A stretch of 64,000 nucleotides of DNA from Ottelia alismoides (taxonomy: Eukaryota > Streptophyta > Magnoliopsida > Alismatales > Hydrocharitaceae). The position numbers were made by a program, and so were the translations under genes. The notes below the pieces were generated by a model, which ran no database searches, was not told the DNA's origin, and was given only the letters and a program-made list of their open reading frames with translations. Positions 46,708 through 58,431 of this stretch are shown here, in pieces; the stretch's first letter is position 1; every line of letters begins with the position of its first letter. The stretch spans positions 496,001-560,000 of the forward strand of contig JAZKJV010005773.1 of the NCBI GenBank assembly GCA_037367405.1, read 5' to 3'.

Positions 46708-46717
46708 GATTTGGGGG
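46708..46717 (+). other. Athila B polypurine tract
   Basis: GATTTGGGGG directly before TGATGAAT at 46718. It is short, but the G-run and position match A. Confidence 0.8.
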
Positions 46718-49700
46718 TGATGAATACCCATTCATCACTCTTTATTCTTTTATTTTAGCTACAAAACCTTTGCAAAACACATGTATATCTTTGTAAATAT
46801 TAATAATTAGCAAATTGCATGCATTGTGTAAAAACTAATAATTAGCATGTTTTTGTGCATAAATAAAAGAATAAAGAATTAAAAGAAAAAGAGGGAGATA
46901 TTTAGAATTAATATTGAGCGACGTAACCCCAAGGGAGGGCACAGCATGGGCCTGACCGCATAAAAGCCCAAGTAGAGAGAGATAAGGAAGCTCACCCTTG
47001 TACATATACCTATAAATAAGAATAATTTCCTCTAAAAATAAAAATAAAAATGAGTTGCATTTATTTGTATATATTTGTAAATACAAAATCAAAATAAAAA
47101 TAAGAAAAATTAAAAAGAAAATAAAAACATCCTTCCTTGTATATATTCACCATGTACATAAGACCACAGACCTATTTATTTACCCCTATAAATAAATAAA
47201 TTAAAATCCCATAAAAATTGTACACACTCTATATTTCATGGTGTAAATAAAAATAAAAACCATAAAAACAAAAATAAAATAAAAAGAACAAAAATAAAAA
47301 TCAAAAGAAACAATGTATATATACCATGTATATAAATGTATATAACTATTTATTGTACCCCTGTAATTAAACAATAAAAATAAAATAAAAATACCAAAAT
47401 ATTCCAAATTTTATCTTGTAAATAAATAAAATAGAAAATTGGAATAAAAGTGCACAAAATTAATTAATGAAAAATCAAAATTAAAAATTCTATATTGTAT
47501 ATACCTATGTATATAATACTATATTGTAAATACCTAATTTATATTTCAAAAAAATAAATAAAAATCACAAAAAATAGTTTAAAATAAAAGAAACATTTTT
47601 CATGTTTTAAGTTTTGGATAATTCGACCAATTGCTATTTTATTTCGAATTTCCAAATCATTTACACGTGCCTGCATCCCATTGGCCCACGGGGGACGTTG
47701 ACCCCCCGGTCAACTCCCCCCTGGACCACAGTCCTCCGGATCTGAGTTTTTGACCCGACTTCTCCTAATTATTGCACCTCGATCCGATTCCCAAATCCGT
47801 TAACCCTGGGTCCTAATCCGACCTTGATCAACCCTGATCCATGCCCGGGGTGGGTTTTGGGTATCCGCGCTCCGATCAGCTCGCCCGAACTCCCTTTAGC
47901 CGGACCCCTAGCCATATATAGTCTGAGTTCCGCCCGCTCCTTCACTCATCTTTGGCTCCCCATTTCCCTATCCAGGACCTCCACCACCTTCGCCTGAGTG
48001 ACAGCTCGCGATTGGCGGTGTCGCAGCGAGGAGAGAGTGCTCGGACCATCGATTCAGCGACCTAGCGCCGTCGTGCACTGCCTGTGCGTGGTGCTCGAGC
48101 CTCGGGCATCGACGGCCCTCGAGGCTAGGACCTAGAGCTCCGTCAGCTCGTTCCCAGTCGACCTCGACCATCAGGTAACCTTAGTTCCCATTCCTTTTCG
48201 CTAATTTTGAGTTACGCCCAAATCGCCCGTTCACTTTCGACCGTCGATTCCGACCATCTCTGACCCCCTTTCGATCATCGGACGACACCATCACCTTCGC
48301 CCCCCTCCCACACACGTTCTCTGCCCCTTCGCTCAACCCAGTTCACCATGGAACTGGGAGTCGAGTTCCTTCGTTGTCGCTTCACCGGAGCTCGTTCGTA
48401 TCGACGCACTAACCACCCCCATCACCTCTAACCTGGTCGAGGCACTTTGCCCTCGACCCAGGAGTGTTTTTGTGCCATTTTGCAGGTCTGAGGAGGACCA
48501 TCTGAGGTCCTCCACCTTCAGCACAAGAGCTTGAGCTCCGCCGTCATCGCCTGGGCTTTTCGGAGCTCCGTTGCGTCATCAGAGGAGTTCTTCAGACGCA
48601 GGAGGCTCCGGTGCTTCTTCTCCAATCATCAGTAGCCCCCGAGGAGGACCATCGCGTGTGTTCTGGGCCGGCGAAGTTCGTCCGCCACCTGTTCTTCGTG
48701 GATCCTCTAGAGCCATCCATCCAGCCCTCCAGCTCTAGATTAGATCGCAGCAATTCACTTGAGGAGCAGCCAGCACCGTCCGATCCCTTGGAGGATTGAT
48801 CTGGACCGCCCATCCAGCGAGGGTTAGCGCCCGCTATTCTTGACCGTCGATCCCCCCACGTGGCGCACCCTCCACTGTTGGATCAGAGCCAGGGCGTCTT
48901 TGGTCAGCTGCAGCACACCACGACCGTCAGATTCGCCACGCGGCGCCATCTCAGCCCTTGGATTATTGTTTTAGCGTTTAGTCTTGTAAATACTTTTCAT
49001 AGTTTATTTTAGTTTGGAACAATTGCATTTAGCCACTGTATAGAATTTTCACTGATTTTTGGGAAATTTTTGGAGCCCTTTTTCTATTTTTAAAAATTCA
49101 AAAACACTCATTTTTCTTACTGTCCAAATTTAAAATTCACAAAAAATATTAAAACATCTTTAAAAATTAAAAAAAAATCAGAATTTGTTTGTTTTGTTGT
49201 GTTTGATTTTCTGACCAATTTTGGTCATTTTTGGATTTATAAAATTTATAAAAATTGAAAAAGCCCTAAAAACCCATAAAAATTCTAGTAATTAATAGAA
49301 AAACCCAAAAATAATAAACTCAGCTTCTAAATTTTCCTTTTTGTTTTTAGTTTATAGGAAAAATACCTCAGGCTCTTGGAAGGCCATTATATATTTTATT
49401 TTGGCCTTTGAAGCTCGGCTGGATAACAACACTGTTCCCCTTTCTTATTCTATTTTTATAAAATCCTATAAAAATAAAACAATTACCAAAAATTCACCAA
49501 AAACATAAAAAAACATAAAAATATTTTTGTTTGAATTTTTGTATTAATTTTGAGTGATTAAATAATTGTGTGAAGTTGCTTGTTTCACTTGTTTTCCTAT
49601 TTTCTTTATTATTTGAAAATCCAAAAAATATAAAAATATTAAAAACCCACCAAAAATAATTTTCTTTTATTTGTTTTTATTATTGACTACTTCGTAGGCC

Positions 49701-49915
49701 GCGAGGCCAAGCCGTGCTCCTTGAGTTCGACCCTGGTCGCTATACCAGGCTAATCCAATAGCCAGGGCCACTATTGATTTTCTCTAATTTTATTTGTGTT
49801 TTGGTGTTCCGCTCTCTTATTTTCTTGATTGAGCCGATTGATCCTCGAGCGATTGAGGTCGCAACAACCTTCGATATTCCTTTACCTTAGTTGCTCGGAG
49901 CTTTCCGGCTCACCA
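46718..49915 (+). mobile_element. Athila B 3' LTR (3.2 kb)
   Basis: Closely similar to the 5' LTR but shorter by about 0.5 kb. One loss joins GCATTTA to GCCACTGT at about 49032 (5' LTR 35027-35511); a smaller one is near 48966. The W-box pair is at 47697-47714, TATATA at 47915-47920 and the intron-like span at 48175-48485. It ends CACCA, followed by the GGTAA duplication. Confidence 0.92.
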
Positions 49916-49920
49916 GGTAA
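49916..49920 (+). repeat. Target-site duplication of Athila B, right copy
   Basis: GGTAA, identical to 32696-32700. Joining 32700 to 49921 restores an LTR reading AGTAGAGAGAGATAGGGTAA then CTCAGCC, which aligns with C's LTR at about 28270-28300. Confidence 0.95.
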
Positions 49921-52900
49921 CTCAGCCTTGTACATAAAACCCCTCTTAGTGTAAATATTTTATTTTCTAAAAATAAAAATATCTATGTGTTTGCCATATT
50001 TTGTATGTATTTGTAAAAATAAAATAAAATGGGAAAAATAAAAAGAAAAATAAAAAGAAATAACTTCTCTCTCATCAGTGTACACATACCATGAAGAGGT
50101 ATGCGGGGGAGAGTTGACCGAGGGTCAACATCCCCCGTGGACCAATGAAAAAAATGCATTGGAAACTTATTTGGAAAATCAAAATAAAATAGAAAATGAC
50201 TTTATTTAAAAATATTTACAAAATAAAAAAAATGTTTATTTTTTTCAAAGTAATTTTTTGTGATTTTTTTTATTTTTTTGAAAAATAGATTATGTATTTA
50301 CAACATATATTATATACAGGTATAAATACCTATGTATTTTTTATTTTGATTTTAATTATTTTATTTATGTATATTTTTCCAATTTTATATTTTATTTATT
50401 TACACCATAAATTTTGGAATATAAAAAGATTTTTATTTTCTTTTTCTTAATTATTTACAAGGGTGAAATAAATATGTCTTTTCTCCACGGATCTTGTTCG
50501 AGTGCCCGATTTCACCAAATTATCCTGGATTGATGCGATCGCCTTTCGTCGAAACCCCGGGCTCCATTTGCAGCTCTCACATCCGAGATTTACGATCGGG
50601 AATCTTCCTAGGGATTCGTGCACCACAATTGCTTGCCCGACTCCAATCTTGTCGGACCTCTACCACTATATAGCCTGAGCCTCTACCGCATTTTCACGCA
50701 TCTTTGACCATCCCCTTCGGTTCCCAGGACCTCCCTTCCTCCTCCTTGAGTGACAGCAAGCGAGAGGGATCGATTACAGCGAGGACTAAGGCCAGTATCC
50801 TCAGATCCGGTGGTCATCACCGCCGTGCTCCGCCCATCAGAGCTCGAACCTCTGGAGGCGTCGCTCCATTTGAGGCAAGGTCCCCAGGAGGTCACCCACC
50901 TCTAGTATAGACGTCTGCACCCATCAGGTAGCCTCGTTATCTTGTAGATTAGCTTTAATCTTGATTTTCTGATTTTGCACCGCCGGTCTCCGCCGCCCGA
51001 TTCACTGTGCTCCGATCGTCCATCTCCCCTTCCGACCACACCAACAACATCATGAGACTTCGCCCCACATTCTACGCCCCTCCGATCATCTTAGTTCGCC
51101 CCGGAACCAAGACTTATGTCTCCTTCGCCATCGCCTCGTCGGAGACCCACGTTCTGCCCCACACCATTACCCATTCCACCCATAACCAGGTCGAGGCACT
51201 TTGCCCTCGACCCATTTTTCTTTCTATGCAGGTCGAATCGAAGAAGGACCTCATCTGGAGGTCCAACCACTCAGGCATAGGAGCTCCAGGAGCTTCATGC
51301 CGCCAAGGCGCCTCGGGCATCCTTGGCCTCATCGGAGGCCATCAGGATCTGCGGATGACTTCGGGCTTCGTGTTCCCTCTCAGAGCGGCATCGGAGGAGG
51401 TCCTGATCGTGTGCATAGGCCCGACGAAAGTCACCGGCGACTTGTTCTTCGAGGATCTTCCTCTGCCATTGGATAGAGACCCCGCACCAGTTTTGATCGC
51501 CACCGTTTCTGCTTGGGGAGCTTGCAACTGTTGGATCAAGCTCAGGATCTCATCTGGAGCGTCGATCATCAAAGGGGTACCTGTTCGTTCTCCACCATCA
51601 GATCGTACACGTGTACCCCTCTTCAGCCGTGGATCTTAATAATGGGGTAATATCACTTAGGCCCATGTTCTTTTTGCACTTATAGTTTAGTCCTGTAAAT
51701 AGTAAGTGTAGTTGTTTTTATTTTGGTTAATTTTCACTGTAGACCTGAGACTTTCTCGTATTTGCGATTTAGTCCCTGTGAGGGTGGAACATGTGCTTCG
51801 ACACGTAAGTATTTAGTTAAATTGCATGTAAGGGGCTTGGACTTTCTGGTTGTTATGGATTGATATTTTATAAATAGGATTTACATAAATACCCCTATGT
51901 GTGCTCGTCACGTGCGTGCCTCGTGTTTATCTGGACTTTTTGCAACTTTGGCCCTGTCGTTTTACATGTGTTATCGATTTGGCCCCAGAACTTTGTTTCT
52001 TTGCGTTTAGGTCCCTATGTGCTGTAGCTTTTGTATTGGTTGAATAAAATATCAAATAAACTCCAAATCTCGTGAAATTTGGACACTAGTCCATGCCACT
52101 GTGTAAAAAGTTCACAAATTTTTTGTGGCATTTTTATTACTGTTTACTATTTTTAAAAAATCAAAAACACTCATTTTTGCTATTATTTGAAATATAAAAT
52201 CAACTAAAAATATACAAACTCATCTAAAAATTACAAAAAAATAGGTATTGTTTGTTTAAGTACTTCCTTCCTTCAAACCAATTTTGGTTTAATTTGGATT
52301 TATAAAACCGATAAAACTATAATACCCAAAAAATCTTATAAAAATTATTAAAAATTCTATAAAATACAAAAAAATGTAATTTTGGTTTCTGTAGCTTAGT
52401 TTTTATTTCTAGTTTTCACAAAAATTGCCTTCAGATTTTTATAGGATAATTATCTATTTTTAATTAGCCTTTCAAATCTAGATGCACATTAATTCTTTGT
52501 TTTTACCTTTTTCTATTTTTATAAAATCAACTAAAAATTATAAAATTATGAAAAAAAATATCAAAAACAGTAAAAATATATAAAACACAAGAATAATTTT
52601 ATTTGAATTTTCTGATTTGTTTTGGAGTGTTTAATAAATTTTTGTTTGAGTTCTTTTTGCTTTCTTTTTGTATTTTCCTCGTTATTAAAAATCATAAAAA
52701 AATTAAAAATCTATAAAATCCACCAAAAAATTCATTTCTTTATTTTATTTTATTTTTGACTACTTCGTAGGCCAATTTGGCCAACCCGTGCTCATTGAGT
52801 TCGACCTGGTCGCTATACCAGATTAAATAGATAGCAAGACCACTATTCATGTTTCTTGATTGTTTTATTGCTTTTGGTGGTCTTATTTTCTAGTTGAGTC

Positions 52901-52978
52901 TGAGCCGCGAGATCCGGGTCGCAACGATCCTTGATTGATTTTACTCCTACCCGGATTTGTGGGATTTTTGGCTCATCA
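49921..52978 (+). mobile_element. Athila D 5' LTR, right piece, with an internal inversion
   Basis: Continuation of 32429-32700. About 50094-50482 is inverted relative to all other LTRs: the W-box block there (50113-50129) reads in the minus sense, while the flanks read plus. TATATA is at 50667-50672 and the intron-like span at 50928-51231. The LTR ends GCTCATCA. A 210-codon frame at 51007-51639 crosses the intron-like span and has no counterpart in other LTRs, so I do not call it a gene. Confidence 0.87.
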
Positions 52979-52981
52979 GAA

Positions 52982-52999
52982 TGGCACCGTTGCTGGGGA
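52982..52999 (+). other. Athila D primer binding site
   Basis: TGGCACCGTTGCTGGGGA, two mismatches to the complement of the tRNA-Asp 3' end, three bases after the LTR end. Confidence 0.85.
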
Positions 53000-54849
53000 G
53001 CACGACTTAGTAGTCGTTTTCGTTTTTATTTTTCATTCGCGGCTTTTTCCGCAGCTTTTCTTTCTTTCGTGGCTTTTTGTTTTCTTTTTATTTTTCTTTT
53101 TCTTTTTCTTTTGTTTTCCTTTTATTTTATTTTTGTTTGTCTTTGTTTTTGTTTTTGTTTTTATTTTTATTTTTGCATATAGTTGTCATTTTATTTTATT
53201 TTATTTCCTTTGCATATTTTTATAATAATATGGTCTGACACTCTTATTTGATTTCTTGCGAGGGTTCGAGGATCGAGGCAGCTTTCTTCGGAAAATCGAA
53301 GCAACCGCGGAAGTCGAAGGTGGTTCCCTTCTGTACAGAGCTGCAGGAGAGAGCGAGAGGTTGAGCAGGAGAGAGGAGAGGTTTAGGATAGTTAGTTTTA
53401 TTTTCTGACCATATTGTTGTAATAATACAGGGACAGAGACTCAGAGACCTTCAGACTTGTGATTGAAGGGTATGTTCTGCCAAGCACCGGTGTGCTCGGG
53501 GGACCTCACCGTGTTTTCTGTCGGTTTTTATTTTTCACCTTTTATTACTGCTTATCTGATTTACACGTATTTAGCCTTAGACATAGGATTTTCTGTGCTT
53601 TCACTGTAATTAATTAAGACCCCAGCCTAATTAGATTGCATGTTCCTATAGATCGTCTAATTGGACCTGATTAATTAATTAATAAAGAAGAAGCTAACCT
53701 GGTCACTCGAGGGGTCGCGTGCCGCTAGAGGCCGTATACAGCGCCGGCAAGATCCGTTGTGGCAGACACCAATCAGCATCAGAGACTGGACCCCGACCCC
53801 TCTCGTTGACCCGTTAGCTATTGTTCTCCCCGTGTAGAAATTGCTTCGTCTAAGGCCATTTTCCTCGTGCATCATATAGGTAGTTTACTTTCTGTCTTTA
53901 CTTTTATGCGCGGATCACCCTGCATGTAGAATGCTGGAGTCAGGTACGCATCTCTTACTCGACACGCATCATTGATTTCTTCGCGCATTGGCTTTTTTGT
54001 CTTCTCCCACCATTTTTTTTGAACTTAAATAAAATCAGGAGAATCCGAAAAATTCGTTAGGCATTTGTTTGCTTGAAAAATACTTAAAAAAGAAAATCAT
54101 AAAATTTGGGACTGCTAAAGCAAATTGGACCTAAAAATCACTTCACCAAAAAAACTGTATTGGGACAGCAACCCCCACCTTGTATGGTTTGATTGGGCGA
54201 GAAAGTGACCCGCACACTAGGTAGAGCCACATCTGACCCTTCTTCATACTACTTCTTCTGGGCTAGTCGTTCTCCAGTGAGGATCGTTCCGGTTTCCGAT
54301 AAAGCGGGTCGCGATATCCTTAACAGAGTGAGCCGATCGGGTAGCCTGTAAACGGTCAGTGGCTTGTACTGGCTGGGAAAGATCTAGTTCAGGATAGGGA
54401 CAGTCTCCTGGGGCGTTGGATTCCCAACAGCTTGCTTAATTGCTCTGTTAGACTATATTATCACCAAAATAAAAATAACAAGATAAAAGAACGAACTCTT
54501 ACGGTCATCAGCTCGCGTCGCGTTGGTGAAATTGGGGTTTGTTTGTTTCATCTTGTTTTATTTCTAGATCCCATCCGCCCGACTCACCAGATCACGATGA
54601 CGGGTCAGAGGTCCCTTAGGTAGCCTTTGGTTGCACCGCTTACGAGCACTCCAGCATGTTCATCTAGGTCGGTTCGTGAGAGCCGATACGTGCTCTCCGA
54701 ACCCGAGTTCACTTCCATCCTGTTCCCCCTCCCCCCCCCCCCCCCCCGACCACCTTTCTTCTGACAATCTCGAGGTGCCTGATCAGATAGAGTAGTAGAC
54801 AGATTACATTTCGGTACCTGAGCTTGGATCTTTTGCCTTTGCAGAGACC
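53000..54849 (+). other. Athila D leader
   Basis: Matches the leaders of B and C. The hairpin CCAAGCACCGGTGTGCTCGG is at 53480-53499, with one A-C mismatch in the stem. A run of about 17 C lies near 54731-54747. The leader ends CTTTGCAG/AGACC before the gag ATG. The T-rich frames at 52931-53225 are low-complexity. Confidence 0.75.
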
Positions 54850-56350
54850 ATGGCCGGCAGCAGTGTTGACCGCACCGGAGGCCCCAGACCAGAGCAGACA
54901 TATGTACTAGACCAGGGTGTGATCAACAACACCTTGATAGCTTCCCTCGAGATGATGCAGCAGCAGATCAGGGATCAAGGAGCTTTCATGGTGGAGATGA
55001 GGAGAGAGATGGAGCGGATGAGAGCCGACCGCGAGCAGTGCAGGCCCGCAGGAGACGGAACAGAGATACCAAATTGGCCTGACGAGCTAGTCCAGCCAGT
55101 AGCAGCAGCAGCCAGACTGATGCGGGAGTTACATGACCCTGGATCGACACTTATACACCGGTGGATCATGCTTCCGGCAATCGTGGAGGACTTCAAGTTC
55201 CCCTCGCAGACTATTCAGCTTCTTCCCCATTTCCACGGGCTCACGACTGAGGAGCCCCATCTGCATCTACAGGAGTTCGAGATGATCTGCAGCACCGTCC
55301 ATGATCGGTAGGTGGACGAGGACACCATACGGATGATCGCCTTTCCTTTCTCCCTGGTCGACAGAGCAGTCAACTGGCTGAAGCATTTGGGGACTCTACA
55401 CTCAGGGACGCTCCCAGCCACAGAGGAGATGGCCGAGAACTACACCATTGTGTCCCAGATCCGACTCTACACTCAGGGACGCCCCCAGCCACAGGCCGTG
55501 CAGTTTCAAAGGATAGCACGGGTCAATGCTAGTCCATCCACTTCATCGGCGGCAGCATCACAGGCTGAGTCGACGGCCGCCGACATGGGCATCATCAGTG
55601 AGAAGCTGGACCGGATCAAGATGATCGAGAAAAAGCATCGACAGGGCATGACGGAGATCGACCAGATGGCAAATACACTGAGTGACCTGAAGACACAGAT
55701 CATGTGTCTCCAGGAGGCACAGACGGCTTCTCAGCCCCATCTCAGGTCACGAGGAGATCCGAGCAGCAGTGGTAGCTCATCCCAGCACTCCAGTCAGCCT
55801 AGACAGGTTGACCTTGTACAGGCGGAGTCGTACCCGCAACCACCACAGTATGTCCAATCATCACCATCACATGACACTCAGATGGTGGTGTATCAGCTGG
55901 ATCAGCCCCTCGCAGTACTCCCCCTACCCTCTTACGAGCAGGAGCCGTTGATGGATGTCAACGGGATTTGGTATGACCGACCCCAGCCCAGCATCCAACG
56001 AGACCATCCCGGATTCCGTTGGTTGGCCGGAGGCACCAGTTTCTAGCAACAGCGTCCAGTTCAGGGTGGCCAGTACGGCCAGCAGCGTGAGCATCACCAG
56101 CAGCCCCAGCCCCCAGTTCAGCAGCAGCAGTCATCCCACTACCAGCAGTACGATCCTCGTCCCTATCAGCAGGGACAACCTTGGAGGCGAGAGCAGTATC
56201 ATCAGCAGTACCCCTCTCACCCTCACCAGCAGTAGCAGCAGCCTAACTACCAGTGAGGCCACCCGTCAAGTTCTCATGGCCCGACCTATGAGAACCCCAC
56301 CTTTGATGATCTATCCCACCTCATGTCTGAGTAGCAGGCTACCTTTCGAC
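54850..56350 (+). pseudogene. Athila D gag, with a capsid deletion and a copied filler
   Basis: ATG at 54850 starts MAGSSVDRTGGPRPEQ. The first part (to 55311) holds the N-terminal gag region up to HLHLQEFEMICSTVHDR and stops at TAG 55309-55311, the same codon as in B. After WLKHLGT the middle of the capsid (about 0.3 kb in A and B) is missing. It is replaced by 32 bases (55392-55423) that copy 55463-55494 with one mismatch. The frame continues EEMAENY and a Gln-rich tail to TAG at 56044-56046. More stops follow. It is non-functional. Confidence 0.88.
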
Positions 56351-57100
56351 GGGAGATGGACGAGTTCTGTCAGGAGATGAGGGAGATAGTGAGAGGAAAG
56401 GTCGCCATCCCTGCCCAGATCGAGCCGAACCCGAACAACCTGAAGAGGAAGTCTGAGCAGGTAGAGTTCACAGAAACCACCACTCCTATTGATTCACTTG
56501 GTAACATTTTTGCATATATGTTTGATGCTGACTTTGTTACACTTAGGAGCGGCAGGATGCCAGCAGGCGGCGCCTCGTCTGAGCGATGACTCGACTCTAC
56601 TTCAAGAGCGCCAGGCGAGGAGGAGAGCGGTGCTGATGCTGCTAGAGATGATGATGGTGGTGCTGACGCCAACACGGATGATGATCCAGCCGACAGTACT
56701 GAGGCCGTAGTTTCACCAGAAGGAGGAGGTGGTACTGATGCCACCAGACTTGTTTCCAAGCTAGAGCGCGGTACATATGTCGCGGATACAGATGCCGAGG
56801 GTGGTGCTGAGGCCACCATTACTACTACTGCTAGTCCTATTTTTTCCTTCTACTCATGTACCTCAGGACATTTCTGTGAATAAAGGAAAGGGTTTGATTT
56901 TTTCTGATCCACTTGTGGTGATTGATGATGTATGTGTGGATTCTGTCGTGCTTGAGCAACCCAGACCTTCTCCTAGTCCTTCATCTGAGAAGGACCCAAC
57001 AATCCCCTTCCCCCAAGCACTCCGCTTGGCTATGGGGACCAAAAAAGACCCAAAAAAAGTCCCACCAGCTAGAGTTCAGCCAGCACAAGATGGATAGATT
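56351..57100 (+). pseudogene. Athila D spacer between gag and protease
   Basis: Includes REIVRGKVAIPAQIEPNPNN and KRKSEQVEF (from about 56380), an acidic section with GGADAN/GGTDAT-like repeats (about 56630-56820), and a Ser/Pro-rich PSPSSEKDPTIPFP part (about 56965-57030). It is broken by a stop at 56587-56589 and frameshifts. It matches B and A in order, but the repeat section differs in detail. Confidence 0.7.
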
Positions 57101-58431
57101 TCAGATAGAGCTGACTCTACAGGAGGCCTTGGAGCACATCCCTCTCTTCTAGAGATCTTTCAGAGATAGGACCAAAGTTTGGAGGAAGAGGAGGAACCAC
57201 TAGTCAGAGATCCATGTGCTCACTCGTGCCACTTGCTTTACGATCAAGAACCATCTGCCAGCCAAGAGGCCAGATGCAGGAGCCTCGTATGTCAGATGCC
57301 ACATACAGGAGTAGAGGTTCGATCATACTCTATTAGACAGCGGGTCTTCGATTAACCTACTGTCGGCAGCCCAACTCAACCGCTTCGAGTTGGGCCCTCT
57401 ACGACAGAGCAGGACGGTCCTTCAGTTTGTTGATCGATCTGTCAAGAGGCCGAAGGGGTTGCTGAAGGACGTTGTCGTCACGATTCATGGCCTGAAATTC
57501 CCCGTGGACTTCGTTGTGTTGGACATGGAGATTCCTGAGTCCATGACCGATACCCCCATCATTTTAGGACGCCCGTTCTTGGCCACAGCCAAGGCAGTAT
57601 CCGATCCTGATAGCGGGAAGGTATACTTCCGCGTCAAGGGCGAGAGTATATAGATAGAGATGATCGAGGATACTAGAGCCAGAGATTCAGCTTGCTCCGA
57701 GCCGACATCAGATTCAGAGCAGATGACAGAGGCAGGACGAGACATCCACCAGGACTGCAACTTTGTGATCACAGATGACGAGGCAGTTTGGGCAGAGCCA
57801 GTAGCATAGGCCATCCTCTCACCTTCAGAGTTTGTTGATGCACAGATGACAGTAGAGAAGAGCTTAGAGAGCGCACTCCTGGTCCAGGATACATCTCAAG
57901 CAGTAGAGCCGGTTCCTGATTGTGAGGCAGATTTTTGTGATTCTGATACAGATCCCTCGGAGTCAGATTTTGACTGGGCTGAGTTTGATGACTTGATACC
58001 GTGTCTGACTTCCATAGAGCCTACGGCTAGGAAGGAGGCTGATTCCACACAGAGTAGAGACACACCAGTAGAGCAGCCTTCGCCTGATTCAGATTACGAG
58101 CGAGAGTTTTCATTCTCCCATGCAGATTTGGCCACATTCACTCAGACCTTACAGAGGCCAGATCCACTAGCATCGTGTTGTCCAGAGCTGAAGCCGCTTC
58201 CTTCATCGCTGAAGTATAGGTTCCTTGCAGGCGAGCCAGAGATGTACCCAGTCATTATCTCAACGGATTTTACTGGAGAGCAGGAATCTCATCTGATGGG
58301 GGTTCTTAAAAAGAACAACAAGGCGATAGGATGGAGTGTATCTGATTTCCAGGGGATAAGTCCGGCCCTGTGATCCCACCATATCTATCTCGAGGAGGAC
58401 GCGAAGCCATTGCGTGAGTTCCAGTGGCGGC
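57101..58431 (+). pseudogene. Athila D protease and start of pol, cut by F
   Basis: The protease site is LLDSGSSINLL (Asp-Ser-Gly at 57346-57354) and IILGRPFLAT follows. Further on are an acidic linker (DTDPSESDFDWAEFDD) and the pre-RT segment LKPLPSSLKYRFLAGEPEMY to KAIGWSVSDFQGISPAL. Stops, mostly TAG, lie near 57151, 57315, 57651 and 57807, and there is a TGA at 58371. At 58431, before the RT motifs, F's LTR begins. RT, RNase H and integrase of D would lie right of the window. Confidence 0.87.

Larger units (their letters stand above)
32701..49915 (+). mobile_element. Athila-type Ty3/gypsy retrotransposon, copy B (most complete)
   Basis: A 17.2 kb element with all parts in order: 5' LTR (32701-36383), PBS, leader, gag, spacer, protease, RT, RNase H, integrase, 3' noncoding region, polypurine tract, 3' LTR (46718-49915). 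It begins TG and ends CA and is flanked by perfect GGTAA duplications (32696-32700 and 49916-49920). Removing it rejoins D's LTR exactly. Gag and the pol motifs resemble the Athila clade. Premature stops, frameshifts and an integrase active-site change make it non-autonomous today. It is the least decayed copy here. Confidence 0.95.

Noticed and set aside
44638..46717. Env-like gene after integrase
   Set aside because: No sense open frame of useful length and no signal-peptide or membrane-protein pattern in the sense direction in A or B.
51007..51639. 210-codon open frame in D's LTR
   Set aside because: It lies in the GC-rich transcribed part of the LTR, crosses the intron-like span and has no matching frame in the other LTRs.
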